DNA of 64,000 nt from Hofstenia miamia (taxonomy: Eukaryota > Xenacoelomorpha > Acoela): NCBI GenBank assembly GCA_004352715.1, contig SCFE01000030.1:1501968-1565967 (forward strand), in the 5' to 3' direction. The notes beneath the pieces were generated by a model, which made no database searches, was not told the DNA's origin, and saw nothing but the letters and a program-made list of their open reading frames with translations. Within the stretch, counting starts at the first letter, position 1; each line of letters begins with the position of its first letter. Positions 1 to 12,400 of this stretch are shown piece after piece. Made by a program: the position numbers and the translations under genes.

Positions 1-575
1 TGTAGAATTTGTTTGATGCGTTTGATGTGTGTAGTCTGTTTTTCTGATGATGTGTTGGAAGTGGTGGATGTTGATGCGGATAATGGCTGCACTTCGGAAT
101 CTTTAGATTTTATTGCAGGTGACAAAGGAGAGATTTCTGTTTCAATTGAAGATTTTGATCCTGCTGAAGATATGAGACATATGAGTGGATTCTGTTTCAG
201 TAGAGATGTCTTTAAGATCTTGAACGCACTGATGGAAATGAAATAGAAGAGCTTCAGAAGAATTACTTCGATCGAGTCAGCAAAACATTTGATGTAGCAG
301 CGTCTTTTTTTATTCTCAATGAAAGCAGATGCTGCGTCCTGTGTTGTAGCACCAGCGAATACTTCATTAATTCGCAGAGAGAATGTGAAACCCGACTTTT
401 CTCAATGACGTCCATAATAATAATTAATGAATGGATTTATTTAGCCACTGAAGGCAAACACAACAAAAATATTAAAACGAGTCAAGTTTTATGGCAGTAA
501 CAGTCACAGAAGATAAAGTAGGAGCAGATTGAAGAAGGGTGAAGTTGGAGAAGGGCTCAGTAAAGAGGAAAGACA
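1..575 (+). other. unrecognised short open frame and flank
   Basis: Positions 13-246 hold an open plus-strand frame of 77 codons with an acidic middle (many D and E) and several cysteines. A second open stretch in another frame follows it directly (about 235-470), so this could be a broken longer frame. I recognise no domain, and no splice site or promoter is convincing. It may be the end of a gene or element lying left of the window. Treat as hypothetical. Confidence 0.2.
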
Positions 576-3235
576 TTAAAACTTTCTTGAAGCTTGGCGG
601 TGGGAAAAGGAAATCAATGGCGGTTGGTTGAGAGTCAAGATGTAATTAGCAGCAATACAAGCATGATTGAAAAACGAGTGAAGGGTGTGATGTTTCTTGG
701 GACAATGAAGGAGGAAAGTGACAACATCATCAGAATGAGTGGTGCGAAAATGTGAGAACTTAATGAAATCAAAAGAATCAGGGTCCAATTTTCGAGTAAG
801 CAAGCGATTGAACAGCAGGAGAGTGGAGAATTTGAGAAGAGCATCTGTGTATGGCATGGGAGAGATCCATTTGAAAGCATGCTTCTGGAAAAGTTTCATA
901 GAGTGAAACAAGGAACGGGAATGCTACCAACAGGGAGAAGCATAGAGAAGAATGGCGTGAGGAATGGACTTAAACAAAGAGAGTTTCACAGCAGCTGTGG
1001 AATTAAAGGCAACATTGCGGTAGAGGGCAAAAGTGAGGAAATAGATTTGCGGAGGCTCAAGGACACATGACCAGACCAATTTAAAGATGAGTATTATGAG
1101 GAGAAAAGTTCATAGGGAGAGGCAAATCAGAAGGGGGAGATACAGAAAAAGAAATTCCACATGTCTTGGTTGGGCTAAAATCAAGATTGTTAATGGAACA
1201 GCAAGTTGTCAAAGCTCAAGATCAGAGGTAATATTGGAGGCAAAAGAACTATCAAAGTTGAAAATCGCAGTGTCATCAACATACAGTAGACAGGATGAGT
1301 TGAGGACAGATTGAAGGAGCTCACTGATAGCAACAAGGAAGAAGAGAACAGCAAACACAGAAACTTGAGGAGCTCAAAGATGATTGACAGCTGAGAAAGA
1401 ATAGCTATTAGACAATAAGAAGTAACTTGAGAGGATGGAAGCTGATTGGATTTTAACAGTGGAAAGATCCAAGATGTTTTTCAGCAAGGCGGTAAATGCT
1501 TAGAGGAGCAAATGTAGGAGAAGAGATACTTTAAATGGATGGAAAGTTGAGGAGGTTTTGTGAATTACAAAGGATGGGACGCTTTCAGGATAGCAAGAAC
1601 CATACAACTTGCAGAACTTAAGCATAATTGAAATATCCTGGGCATTGAAGACCATGTCACATAGGTGAATCAGTGGGGAGGTGGCAGGTGGACCATGGCG
1701 GAGAGAGAGAGGGATCAGAGGATCAGAGGAATTCCAAGTGAGCACAAAGAAGGTTCCATTTCAACTCGGCAAAGAGATACAAAGTCACTCCTAGAACGTG
1801 CATATTGATGAGCAGATGGAAATTGACAGACAGGTTGAAACGAGCAAATTAGTGATCAGACAGTTTAACTGGAACAGAGACCACAGAGGTGTCAAAATGT
1901 GATCAGGCTGAGAGTTCCAAAACTAAGTCAAGGAGGGAGGAGCAGGAAGTAGGTGAAAATGCAAGTTCTTCAAGAGAGTAGGAATCAAAAAGATCCAGAA
2001 CGTCATAGGCGTCATTAGATCCAAGTGCATTCCAGCAAACATTAGGAAGGTTGAAGTCAGCACAGGTGAAGAGGAGTGGAAAAGCCATGTTGACGAGAGA
2101 GATTGATAAACTGATCATGAAAATACTCAAGCATGGGTGACAAATCAGCAGTTGAATACGAAAAGTACTGTTGGAAGTAATGTTGTAAGCACAGAAAAGA
2201 GAAACAGTGTGATCACTCAGAACAACAGCACAGCCACAGCAGAAATCAAGGGGAAAAGACTCAAAGGCTAGGGGTGTATGTCAACTTTAGGGCGACGTGA
2301 GGCAATGAGAACACTCCCATGACGACCATTAGAGCAATTCATATGGGAGAGAACAGAAGGATCAGTAATGAAAATGAAGTCAGCTGGAGACTGCAAGGAC
2401 AAGTTGTAAAAAACTGAGATGACGGTTTAATGAGACAAGATTGTGAGTATTGGCGAGCAAAAAAGAGAAACCAGAAATTTGATTAGGAGTAAATTTCAAG
2501 CTGAATTGTGCAGATAGTCAATCAAGTCGAGAAGTATCATGACGGTGGGAACGAAGGCCAAAAGATTTGCGCTCCACATCAGAGAGGCGATAGTATCGGA
2601 TCAAGGAGGCCATCTGACCGCGCTTCAGGATCCATGAGAACATGATGAGACTCTTGATTACAGACAATGTGGAAAGAGGCGAGTGAATAATCCATACGGG
2701 TGGAATGGGAAGGACGTCATTAATTTGGAGAGAGGAGGAACAGAGGTGATCAGCAACATCAGAACAGAAACAGAGTTAGCAAAACGGCTAATGTAGATGT
2801 GAGTTTTATTAGGAGGACGAGGAAGAGAACTAATCGGGACAGCAGGCAGTTGACAGGAAGAACTAGTACCAAGGATGTGACAAGGGCGATGATTGTGGTG
2901 TGTAGGCAGTGGAACAGATTATTCAGGAGCAGAACGTGGGACATGATGATTGGGACAATTAGGAATGATACATGAGGCGGAAGCACTGTTGGAGAACATA
3001 TGAGATTGCATGGACGAGACATCGGAGGTAAGTTTAGCAAGTTAGTCTGCCAAGGATGACAAGACAACATTGGAAGGGCTGACTGGTGTGAACGGGAAAG
3101 GGAGGTGACAGCTTTGCGAAGCAGAGAGATAATGGTATCTTTCTTTAAAGCACCAACCACCACAGCAAATTGGGTATCAGATGAATTCTGAAAGTCTGAA
3201 AGAGATACATTAGCCGCAGGCATGAATAAAATCTA
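250..3235 (-). mobile_element. decayed non-LTR retrotransposon with endonuclease domain
   Basis: Read on the minus strand, 2400-1850 carries a recognisable apurinic-type endonuclease of non-LTR retrotransposons: a GRHGSVLIASRRP stretch, then SDHTVSLFCAYN, then ADFNLPNVCWN (the GDFN motif), PTSCSSLLDLVL, and finally VPVKLSDH. A reverse-transcriptase-like stretch follows at 1745-1500 (MLKFCKLYGSCYPES), and a C-terminal-like open frame lies at 911-576. An open stretch without an assigned domain, at 3223-2759, may be the 5' part. Frames change several times and stops interrupt the whole, so the copy is dead. The order endonuclease then RT fits the Jockey/CR1/RTE type of element. The ends are uncertain, and the base composition is less AT-rich than its surroundings. 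Confidence 0.6.
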
Positions 3236-3649
3236 ATAAAACTATAATATGTATATATAAATGTATTAAAATGTAAAAAATGATAAATATATTATTAAAT
3301 TAAATGCTTTATACTAAAATCCAAAAAATTAACACAGTCCACAAACTACATAGATACATTATTTCTGTTTGATCCCCTATTAATTACAGCCATTGAAGCT
3401 AATGCTAATAATTTCTAAATGTCAGGAGTATTTGATTTGTGCTTATGATGCCACTTATGAAATCATATTTATTAAATAACAAGCGTAAATTCCTTCAAAC
3501 CAATATGAAAAAATTATTTACTTATTTTACTAAATATCAAACAAAACGTTCATACATTAAATCTTGCCTATGCGAGTCTATATTTATTTAAATATTTAAG
3601 TCTAAATTCAATTACAAATTTATATTTCAATGTCTAAATTCAAAAAATC

Positions 3650-3800
3650 GGGCCGATTTAGTTGGGTAGTTAAGACAGAACCATCCGACAAAGTCGAGCC
3701 GATTAAATCGTGTAGTTAATACAGGGATAAAGTTGGGGAGGCGTCTTAACTATACAATTTAATCGTGCTGATTAAAACGAGTAGTTAAGACAGGCCTTAA
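3650..3800. repeat. cluster of short repeated motifs, probable MITE end
   Basis: The motif GTAGTTAAKACAGG, preceded by a GCCGATTAAA-like stretch, occurs three times on the plus strand (about 3665, 3706 and 3780). An inverted form (CGTCTTAACTATACAATTTA) lies at about 3751. This looks like the subterminal repeats of a small DNA transposon. The rightmost unit ends in GGCC followed by TTA, which would suit a Harbinger-type target site, but no matching left end was found. Confidence 0.35.
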
Positions 3801-3984
3801 TTCTCTCTCCACTCGCTTTGATGGTGTTGTAACGTTCTCTGTTCGCCGCCACAAGAAACATCGCACCCTTCACTCCTCTTTTTATCGTGTTGCCGTAAAG
3901 CAACTTTTTTATTTTTTGTCTTTGTCTTCAGCGGCTAATAAAGTCCTTTATTATTACTATTATTATTTCATTTTTTCTCACAGC

Positions 3985-4392
3985 TTTATGCTTGTATCCA
4001 TCTCAACTCGGGGAACTCACCGGTTCCCAGGGAGTCTGAGAGCTTTCCTCAGGACTCTAGCTGTTCCTAACAATGCTGCTTCTGTGCAACTGCTCCTCCC
4101 CACTTTGGTACTCCCAACTCCTCCAAGTATCTCTTACGCTTCTTACTCACTGTTCCTAGTGCTCCTTCAACTACTGGGACTACTTCAACTTTCTTTTACT
4201 TCCACAGCCTTTCTATTTCCCCTGCCAACTCCCTGTACTTGTCTATCTTCTCTTTCTCCTTACTTTCTTCATTTCTGTCCTTTGGTACTGCTATGTCTAT
4301 CACTGTTCCCAATCTTTTCTCTTTGTCTACCACTACTATGTCTGGTCTCCGAGCTTTTATTACCTTGCTTGTCTGGGTGTTGAAGTCCCACA
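3985..4392 (-). pseudogene. 3' coding tail of a non-LTR retroelement, broken
   Basis: The minus strand from 4385 reads TSKVIKARRPDIVVVDKE, then TVIDIAVPKDRNEESKEKEK, then IDKYRELAGEIERLW, then VEVVPVVEGALGTVSKK. After a frame shift comes AALLGTARVLRKALRLPGNR. The pattern 'RPDI..VD', 'DIAVP.D', 'EKI.KY..L..EI' and 'V.GALG.V.K' is the conserved segment after the RT of a common family of animal retroelements. At least three stops and one shift break it. The plus-strand open frame over the same bases is an antisense shadow rich in Leu and Pro. Confidence 0.6.
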
Positions 4393-4394
4393 GT

Positions 4395-4445
4395 ATCTTA
4401 TAATTATTAGTATTATTATTATTACTATTATTATTATTATAATTT
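4395..4445. repeat. TTA/ATT microsatellite
   Basis: An imperfect run of ATT/TTA trinucleotides separates the minus-strand retroelement tail on the left from the plus-strand reverse transcriptase remnant on the right. A similar run lies at 3949-3970, so the pair brackets the retroelement tail. Confidence 0.6.
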
Positions 4446-4479
4446 TTTGTTTTATTACCGAAAGTATAATTTCCAGTTT

Positions 4480-5622
4480 AAACAATAATATTAGCAGTGC
4501 AGTCGCTCTTGTAGATCTAAGCAAAGCCTTCGATAGTCTAAGTTTCAACATACTATATAAAAAACTTTGAATTTTCCCCTGATAGCATGAAGTTATTAAC
4601 ATCATTCATAGAAAACAGAAAACAAAGAGTTAGAATTGCAAATGTTTATTCAAAATATATTACGCCAAAGCGAGGAATCCCTCAAGGTTCTGTGTTAGGC
4701 CCTATTCTCTTTTTGTCTGTACGTCAACGACATGAAAAATTTCATAAACTGCGAGGTACTCCAGTATGCAAAGGACACTTGTCTCATTTCACGGGATTCA
4801 AGTCCAATTACTGCATCAAGAATACTTCAAAATTATATTAAGCACATCATAGTATATTCCAAAAGTAACCAATTAAGAATAAATTCAAGCAAGACTCTTT
4901 ACACCACATGAACAGTAACAACTAAGTAAGAACATTTAATTATACATAGAAGAATCCAGTGAGCCAATACAACAAACAGATAGTGTGACATATTTGGGTG
5001 TTGAGATTGACACAAAATTTACATTTGAAAACTTTGTATCCAGTAAGATCATGAAAATGTCCAGAGGCATACAATACCTAAAACAAATAAGGCACATTAC
5101 CACAAACAAGCAAATATTACTGGCTTTTGTGAGTAGCCATTTAGTTTATGTAATTTGTTGCAAGGTTTAAGTATAGAACATCATGAAACGTTAAACAAGG
5201 TTGTTACTTGGTCCTTGACAACACTATACAATATCAATAAACAAATGACGGGTGAGAAGCTACAAGTGATTCGAATTCTAGCGCCAAAGTTTTACATTTA
5301 ATATGCTTGTCTGGTTACCATGTGTAAGTACAGTAATCAATTGACAGGTGCTTTAAATTTCCTTGATAATTACCTCATGTTAAATAATCGTACACATAAA
5401 TGTATAATTGTCAGTAAAATAAAATGCTCACAATGGAATAGATCATTTACAACAGCTGCTAGCAGAAATTGTAATAGACTACCACAAGAGATCAGAGATT
5501 CTAAATCATTAAATGTATTTAAAAGAAAACTTGAACAAAACTTAATCGCACATAAAAAAATAAGGGGTGGTTCAAAGAAACTAAACACCTGGCAAAACAG
5601 TTTGAATAGTGCTTTTTAATTT
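4480..5622 (+). pseudogene. decayed non-LTR reverse transcriptase
   Basis: Plus-strand frames give VALVDLSKAFDSLSFNILY (RT motif A) at about 4500. GIPQGSVLGPILFL (motif B) follows at about 4674, and YVNDM...QYAKDT sits where YADD is expected at about 4720-4790. A post-RT segment (TYLGVEIDTKFTFEN...LAFVSSHLVY) lies at 4985-5170. A C-terminal tail with WNRSFTTAASRNCNRLPQEI, typical of Jockey/CR1-like proteins, runs from 5320 to 5619. Stops after motif A, several frame changes and loss of the second catalytic aspartate (YAKD) show that the copy is dead. An AT-rich 3' UTR-like stretch follows. Confidence 0.75.
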
Positions 5623-5829
5623 TATTTTTTAAACAGTTTAGTATGTGTTATTTTATTTGTAAATTTTTTTAGCTTGTTTAGTGTCTGTATTTTCTTGTTG
5701 CGCGTGCTACCACTTTTGTAAATATGTATGTATGTTTATTGTATATATTGTATATTTTTTCAGATTTGTTGGTGTATGCAGCATGGGAATATGGAATTGA
5801 TATATATATATATATTGAAATGTTATTAT

Positions 5830-6186
5830 TTTATTATTATTATTATTTCCCTAAACTGGCCACTCGTAGAAAACGGTATAGTATTATTATATTGCACTTA
5901 CTACTAAATTATTTGTTTTCTATGCTTTGGAAAACCGTGTAGCAGTAGATTACTGCAAACAAAAACTGAAAAAGCATTATTTAAACATTTGTTTTGTATT
6001 ATTAGGCATTTAAAATCAGTTCTGTTTTTTTTAATTATAAAATGTACGTCTTAAAATACGCAATTACAATGACATAGCTTTAGATGAATATAACACATTT
6101 TAAGTTCCGGTTGTACTGTTTTTTTAATAAGGAATTGCTAGGCCGGTTACTAATCATTTAAATCAATATCATTTTTATTTGTTTAG
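5830..6186. other. AT-rich stretch before the first recognised P450 exon
   Basis: No gene is seen. A short run of TTATTA lies at 5826-5849. The pyrimidine-rich end of the stretch (about 6160-6184) leads into the AG at 6185-6186 and looks like a 3' splice site. This suggests that the P450 has an upstream exon that I could not identify. Confidence 0.4.
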
Positions 6187-6412
6187 AATGGCAAAGCCGC
6201 CTGGTAATGATCGGATGTTGCTAATGGGTGATAAGACATTTGAGTTTTATCGGAGCCCCATCAAATTTATTAGCTCCAGAATTAAAAAATATGAAGGTGC
6301 GAAGACCTTTCAACAGCGTTTCCTTAATAAGCAAACTATATGGTTAACTTCGCATCGGGCAGTAACTGAACTTCTTTATGAGCGAACAGAATGCTTTGAA
6401 CCTGGATATGAG
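6187..6412 (+). CDS. P450 exon 1 of those found (N-terminal region)
   Basis: The exon starts after TTTAG with one carried-over base, then ATG at 6188, and ends GAG|GTAATT in phase 0. It encodes 75 residues with a proline-rich hinge (KPPGND), then LLMGDKTFEFYRSPIKFISS and TIWLTSHRAVTELLYE. This is the beta-1 region that follows the membrane anchor in P450s. Either 6188 is the true start or an anchor exon lies upstream. Confidence 0.85.
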
Positions 6413-9400
6413 GTAATTTTCATTGATGTAGCTAAAGAAATTGGGGTTATATTGTAGTTGTAGTGAAAAAACTGTTGGATTGTTTACAAAACGCTTCATT
6501 TCTGGTTTTAATTGCAAGTACACGCTTTAAGTTTTATAATATATTTCTGATTTTCCTTTTCTTCTTTATCATTGAACAGTGAAAATAACTTACATGATGA
6601 GTATTATTGACAATATGATGTGCAATACTGTTTATCTCTCTAGGTGAAGTTTTCATATATTTAATCAATTTACAAACAAAATGTCAATACCAAGATTTTT
6701 AATCATATAAATAGTGAACTTAATTTCCAAGTACTAGAATTTCGCATTTGTGATTTTTTTTACATTAGTCGGGCGCAAAGTATGGGGAAAATCGGTGGTT
6801 GCGTGCGTTCAGTATAAAACCCATAGTACTTAGTGCCCGTATAAATTAATATATATATATATATATATATAATCGGTACAATTCTCCCAATGTTTATCAA
6901 AGGTAAACTTTTAGTATTTGAAAATGTAGCGCACTCTAAGCATTCAACTTATTTCACTTCTATTTAACGATAAATTTAAGTGACATTTTTTCAAGTTCTA
7001 TGATTTCCTTTTCGAAGAAGAGACAAATCCACCAGATAGGCATCAGCTTTATGCAAAGATATGACGAGTTTTAGGTGTGTACTTGCTATTTTCATTGCTC
7101 AGGTCAGCACAGTTCGAAGCTGTGCTCTATTAGTGGATATTAAATTGTCAATTTTTACAATATTTCCTTTTGGTGATTGAAAAAAAATCTACCACGCAAA
7201 TTAGTCCTATGGAGTTTGTGAAGCAAGAATTTTTGTAGCCGGCTTCAATAATGACTGTATAAGCATAGGTTAGAAATGCAAAAATCTTTTGTTTTAGTAG
7301 TAAATGCTGCCTTGCTTAATCGAAATAACTTTGGAGTAAGAATAGATTGATTTAATTTTAACAGTTAGTAGACTCCAAATTTGACATACTACGATTTTTG
7401 AGAATGTATTGAATTTTGGCAAGCAATTATTTTATTAATTTTTTAACATATAAATGTATATACCTTATGCTAAACAAACATCAACAAATTATTAGGTGGA
7501 TTGTTTGTCTGAGTCTACACATATGGGTAAAATTCTTCGTCTATTCTTAGTATTTGCCTCTTCATTACTATGCAGAGTGTTTTTGAATTGTCACAGTGCA
7601 TTGCAGATGCATCATAGAGCACTGCAGCAGGCCAGCTTTAGCAGTGCACATTTTTTGAAGGTATATTTTGCAGAATATATAGTTTGCAGCAACATGTTAT
7701 TTTTCAAATGTCGGTACTTTGTTTTTCAACACAGAAAGTTTAGCATATTTTCTGATTATAATGCATACGTATTATATTCTATGTGCTATATAAAGTAATA
7801 ATTAACATATATTATTTATGTTTTCACAATGTTGAAGCGTCAGAAGCAATGCCAATCCTGAACATTGTATTTAAATAAATTAGGAAATGCTTCTGCGCAT
7901 GCAAAGTCATTTTTTTGCTTAAGAAATGTCATTTTTGCGATTTTGTGAATTCGTAAATTTTTGCAAAAAATTCGAAAAATAACACCGCATTAAATTAAAA
8001 CCAACGTTGATTTGAGTGTGGAAATAAGTTGATCAGGTAATCATTGGTTGGAAATAGGATTACATCAGTAATTAAAACAGCGTTGCGTTCTATTCATAAA
8101 AACATACTGACTATCCTACATAAAAAGTGCATATTATATTTACATTATAACAGGTACACGAGTCTATAACTGAGTAAACATGTCACATTCCCTTCTACTT
8201 CTGTAACTTCTGGCGAGCTGGGGTAGAACACGACTACGGTGTTTTGTAAGTGGATCGGCAATCATGTCTTGCGTAGAAACAAATATAAGCTTGCAATTGT
8301 AACAAGAAATAACTTCCATGATGTAATTCTTCTCGTTCAAAAGACGCTTTACTTTTAGAACCGATGGAGTTCACGGCTGATAAAGATTTACTGTCAGTTA
8401 AGAACTACATACTAATTTGATGTGAAGTCATAAAGTTGATAAGCTGACACACGTAGATGGTATAGTCAATGNTAAATGTCCTACCTCGTTTAATAATGAT
8501 TAAGTATGTATAGGTCGCGTTTTATCTGGAATTATATTTCGAAAGAAAACTAAATTACATTCTAATTTTGGGTATTATATAAATAAATTTGTTAAAATTA
8601 TTCTCACGTCCAATGATATAAGATCAACTAGGAAATATTATGTATTCTCAGAGATTCTCTTGGAAATTATGTTGGAAAAACCTTACCAACCGGTTGGATG
8701 AATTGGCATTTTTTCAACATTTTGATATTCATTTTAGCATCAAATATTACTTTGGCATTTTCAAATATATTTCGAATGATATCAGATAAGCTGAAATGTT
8801 GAAAATGAAAAATTTACAAGCATAAAGTTATTTAGTACACTTCAACTGGCATGTTTGTGTCCAGTTTATTACAAGTTGTTCTATAGATAGACTATTTTAA
8901 TGAAAGAGGTTGCAGAGACTTATCCAAAATATTCCACACTTTTAATATAATTTATAGAATTTTTTTAAGACATTATTAAGTAGTTTCGTATGCAATAATT
9001 AATTTTGATTTCTTGCAGGACCTTAGAGATGCGGTACTAGAAAATGCTAAACTGAATTGNNNNNNNNNNNNNNNNNNNNNNNNNNNNNNNNNNNNNNNNN
9101 NNNNNNNNNNNNNNNNNNNNNNNNNNNNNNNNNNNNNNNNNNNNNNNNNNNNNNNNNNNNNNNNNNNNNNNNNNNNNNNNNNNNNNNNNNNNNNNNNNNN
9201 NNNNNNNNNNNNNNNNNNNNNNNNNNNNNNNNNNNNNNNNNNNNNNNNNNNNNNNNNNNNNNNNNNNNNNNNNNNNNNNNNNNNNNNNNNNNNNNNNNNN
9301 NNNNNNNNNNNNNNNNNNNNNNNNNNNNNNNNCATCAAACACAACATCCTTATTTTTCTCCAAAATAGCTAATGCACCTGTGAAAAAGCTTTTTATGATT

Positions 9401-12400
9401 CTGTGCCAATTGAATTTATCGATCATCACAAACACTTGGGATTTATTATTTCTGCTGACATGAAGTTCGATGCCAATGTTTCCTTGATTTGCCGAAATGT
9501 AGCAAAACAGCTATTTTTACTGCGACGGGCGAGCTACTATGTGTCTGATAGAAATATCCTGCGGTTACTTTACATTAAATTTGTAAGACCTTATTTTGAA
9601 TACACTAGTCCAGTCTGGACTGCTCTGCAGAAAAGTCTAGAAGAAAAACTGGAAAAACTTGATTGCAAAGCGACGTAGTTTTTGCGAATACCAACTGATA
9701 ACATCATTTCCCAAAACGATGACATGAGCACCATAACTAGGGATATCCAGTGACGCATCTGAGTATGCGTATACTTTGCCAAGGTCCTTTGCATCATTAT
9801 TTGTAAATCGCAACGTCGCATCATGATACCAAAGGCTTCGAATTATCTTGTTCAGATTATGTATACTTTGCTCATCAGGAGTGTATTTAACTTTCGATAA
9901 CTGTGCCACATCATATGCCAAATCTGGTCGTGTAGTGGATGTAATCCAAAGAAGTTGGCCAATACGAGATCGAAATGTTTCCAGGATATGTTCGTCTTTA
10001 GAGTCAATCTCTAAGACAGTTTGAGAATATTTGCTTTGAGAAATTTCATAACAGTTATCAATTCTCCTTATTTGCAGTCCAAGAAATGTGATTGATCAAC
10101 GCATGTTAGTGTGCCAATTTTAACGTCATTTGCAAACGATTTTAAAAATTTCTCTATCCAGCTATTACTACCAGTGATGTATAGGTCATCGACATGCACC
10201 AACACAACACCATAGAGAGAACACTACCCTTGTCTTTGAAGACAAACAAAGCTTTATCCAATTTACATGCATTTCCACCAAGACGGATAATAATTTGGGT
10301 CAATCGATTGTACCACTGTTTGGATGCCTCGTTTAAACCGTATGCCGCCACATTAAGTTACCATACAGAATCCTTAGTACATGGTACATCAGAAGGTGGA
10401 ATGACATACACATTACGATCAAGGGAATGTCCTTGTAAAAATGCCGTCTTGACATCTACTATGCGACTGCTGGCTATTGAGAGAAGAATCCGAAACGATA
10501 GTTTGGTAGCTGTAGGAGAATACACTTCACCTGGCTCCTTATCCTGAAATCCCTTCACAACAAGGCGTGCTTTTCTGATAGTTTCTCCTGTCTCATTCTG
10601 TTTGTTTGAAAGTACCCAACGAGTAGATATAATATTAAATTAGGTTTAACAGAATTTAACTTAACAATTGTAAAGGCATTATTTGAGTCCCAGCTATCAA
10701 GTTCACGCTGCTTAGCTTCATTAAAATCGTTGTTATTGATAACAAATTCTGGCATGGCCCCGCTACAGTAGTTTGCCAACAAGGTAAAGAAGTACTTGTT
10801 AAACACGCTTGGAAGTACATAAGGTGTCACCGTATTAGTATTAAACCTTGGGTTTCCGTAAACGAACGGTCTCCATGTCTAACTGATTGTAGAGCTAGTG
10901 ATAAGCAGTACAGTGTTGACACAAAATCTCCATCTTCCGCTGCCGAAGACAAGCAGAACGATAGCATGGAAGACAATGATTCAGAAGAGAGTACGGAATC
11001 TGAGAATGACGAAGGCTTCACACATGTTAACAATAATGATCATGGAAACAACAGTGCAACCACTCTCTGCTACCATGTGATTACATCAGTAATTAAAACA
11101 GCGTTGCGTTCTATTCATAAAAACATACTGACCATCCTACATAAAAAGTGCATATTATATTTACAGTATAACAGGTACACGAGTCTATAACTGAGTAAAC
11201 ATGTCACAAGAGCTAATCTTTCTATGATGTCCTTTATTCAGGGGACAGCAAACATTTTTTGAAAAAAATGGTTTTTTTATCTTTTGAAAACCACTAGAAA
11301 TGTATTTTATCGAAATTTTCACAGAAAATACTCGCAATCGCATATAATGTTTAGATAGTTTTTGAAAAGAGGCGGCCCTCCCCTCTAATCCCTCACCAAA
11401 CCCGGGCTTGGAACTATGAAGCACCGTAGTGTATGGTTCCCGGCTATATGTGAACTTTATTCCTATATGGATACAATTTATTCCTTTCAACACACTTAAA
11501 TGCATTGCTTTGTGTCGATGAATTCAAAAGTGTATGGTACATAAATTGCTTACAACTAATAAATCTATGAATATTGAGTGATATTTACAGTAATTACGGA
11601 TGAGACTGCGTCATACATTTCCTTTGTAAATATTTATTTGTCACCTACATGTTTTCGTTTGTCCTTTCATTTAGATTATTTAAGGTTTCCATAGGATGTA
11701 TGTTACTGCTTGTAGATTTTATGGAATTTTATTAATGTTCTATTTGTCTTTAAAATACAATCGTGAGAAATTTGGAATTTTATTGTGAGCAGTATACTTT
11801 GAATATTTTTAGGTTTGTGATAAGTTTTTAGTTCTTTGGAAAGTCTTACATTGAAACTATAGCTTAAGTTAGTAATATATAAATTTAGGCTTTAAATATT
11901 TTGCCTCCTTTGTTTGGCAGTTCTGCTATTCTTTTTCAAAGTAATGATCGAGCTTCAAAGCTTCGACGCTTACTCATGCAGGCCTTTCATTCTAGTAGCT
12001 CTCGTTTTAATCACATGCTCTCTGATCAATTACTTCCTTTATTACAAAGTACTTTTGATGAAGGCCGCGTTTGTGATATATACCAGGTAATGTTTTTGAT
12101 ATCTGGATGACACAAAAAATGCATTATTTTTAATGAATTGTCTTAAAAATCTACACACTTGGAATAAGTTTTAACTATACAAAAGTCAGGGTTGGCATGT
12201 TTAAGGCATATGTTGTTTTAAATAATTTTAAAAAAGTGTTTTCTAAACCTGCCATTTGCAATATTTTTAAATATCTTTTTGCAAATCCGTAGAGAATTTT
12301 ATTTAAAACTTTGAAAATAAGTTTTTTGTATTTTCATAGTGGCTACTACCGAAAAAGTAGCATGAAACGAGAAATGAATGTTGGCAAGTCTATTACCTTT

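Larger units (their letters stand above)
8055..11208 (-). mobile_element. Ty1/copia-type LTR retrotransposon, deleted and interrupted
   Basis: It is bounded by two 133-bp LTRs (8055-8187 and 11076-11208) that share almost all bases. The minus-strand polypurine tract AGAAGTAGAAGGGAA abuts the left LTR, and the right LTR is followed on the minus strand by TGGTAGCAGAG, a primer site for initiator tRNA-Met. Inside, only RT and RNase H remain; gag, protease and integrase are missing, so the copy depends on others. A 1.2-kb foreign segment, including a gap, splits it at about 8470-9660. No clear 5-bp target duplication is seen (GGAAA left, AGAGC right). It sits in P450 intron 1, in antisense orientation. 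Confidence 0.85.

Noticed and set aside
3916-4383. 155-codon plus-strand frame rich in Leu and Pro
   Set aside because: It is the antisense shadow of a recognisable retroelement tail on the minus strand.
7496-7798. Open frame with flanking AG and GT that could be a P450 exon in phase 0
   Set aside because: The protein does not resemble any P450 segment, and exons 1 and 2 already join without a gap in the family pattern.
9013-9059. Apparent exon start after TTCTTGCAG reading DLRDAVLENAKLN into a gap
   Set aside because: Too short to judge, lies inside the segment inserted in the copia element, and is not needed for the P450.
10966-11190. Acidic plus-strand open frame with many E, D and N
   Set aside because: It runs through the copia primer-binding site and into the LTR on the opposite strand, so it is incidental to the copia leader.
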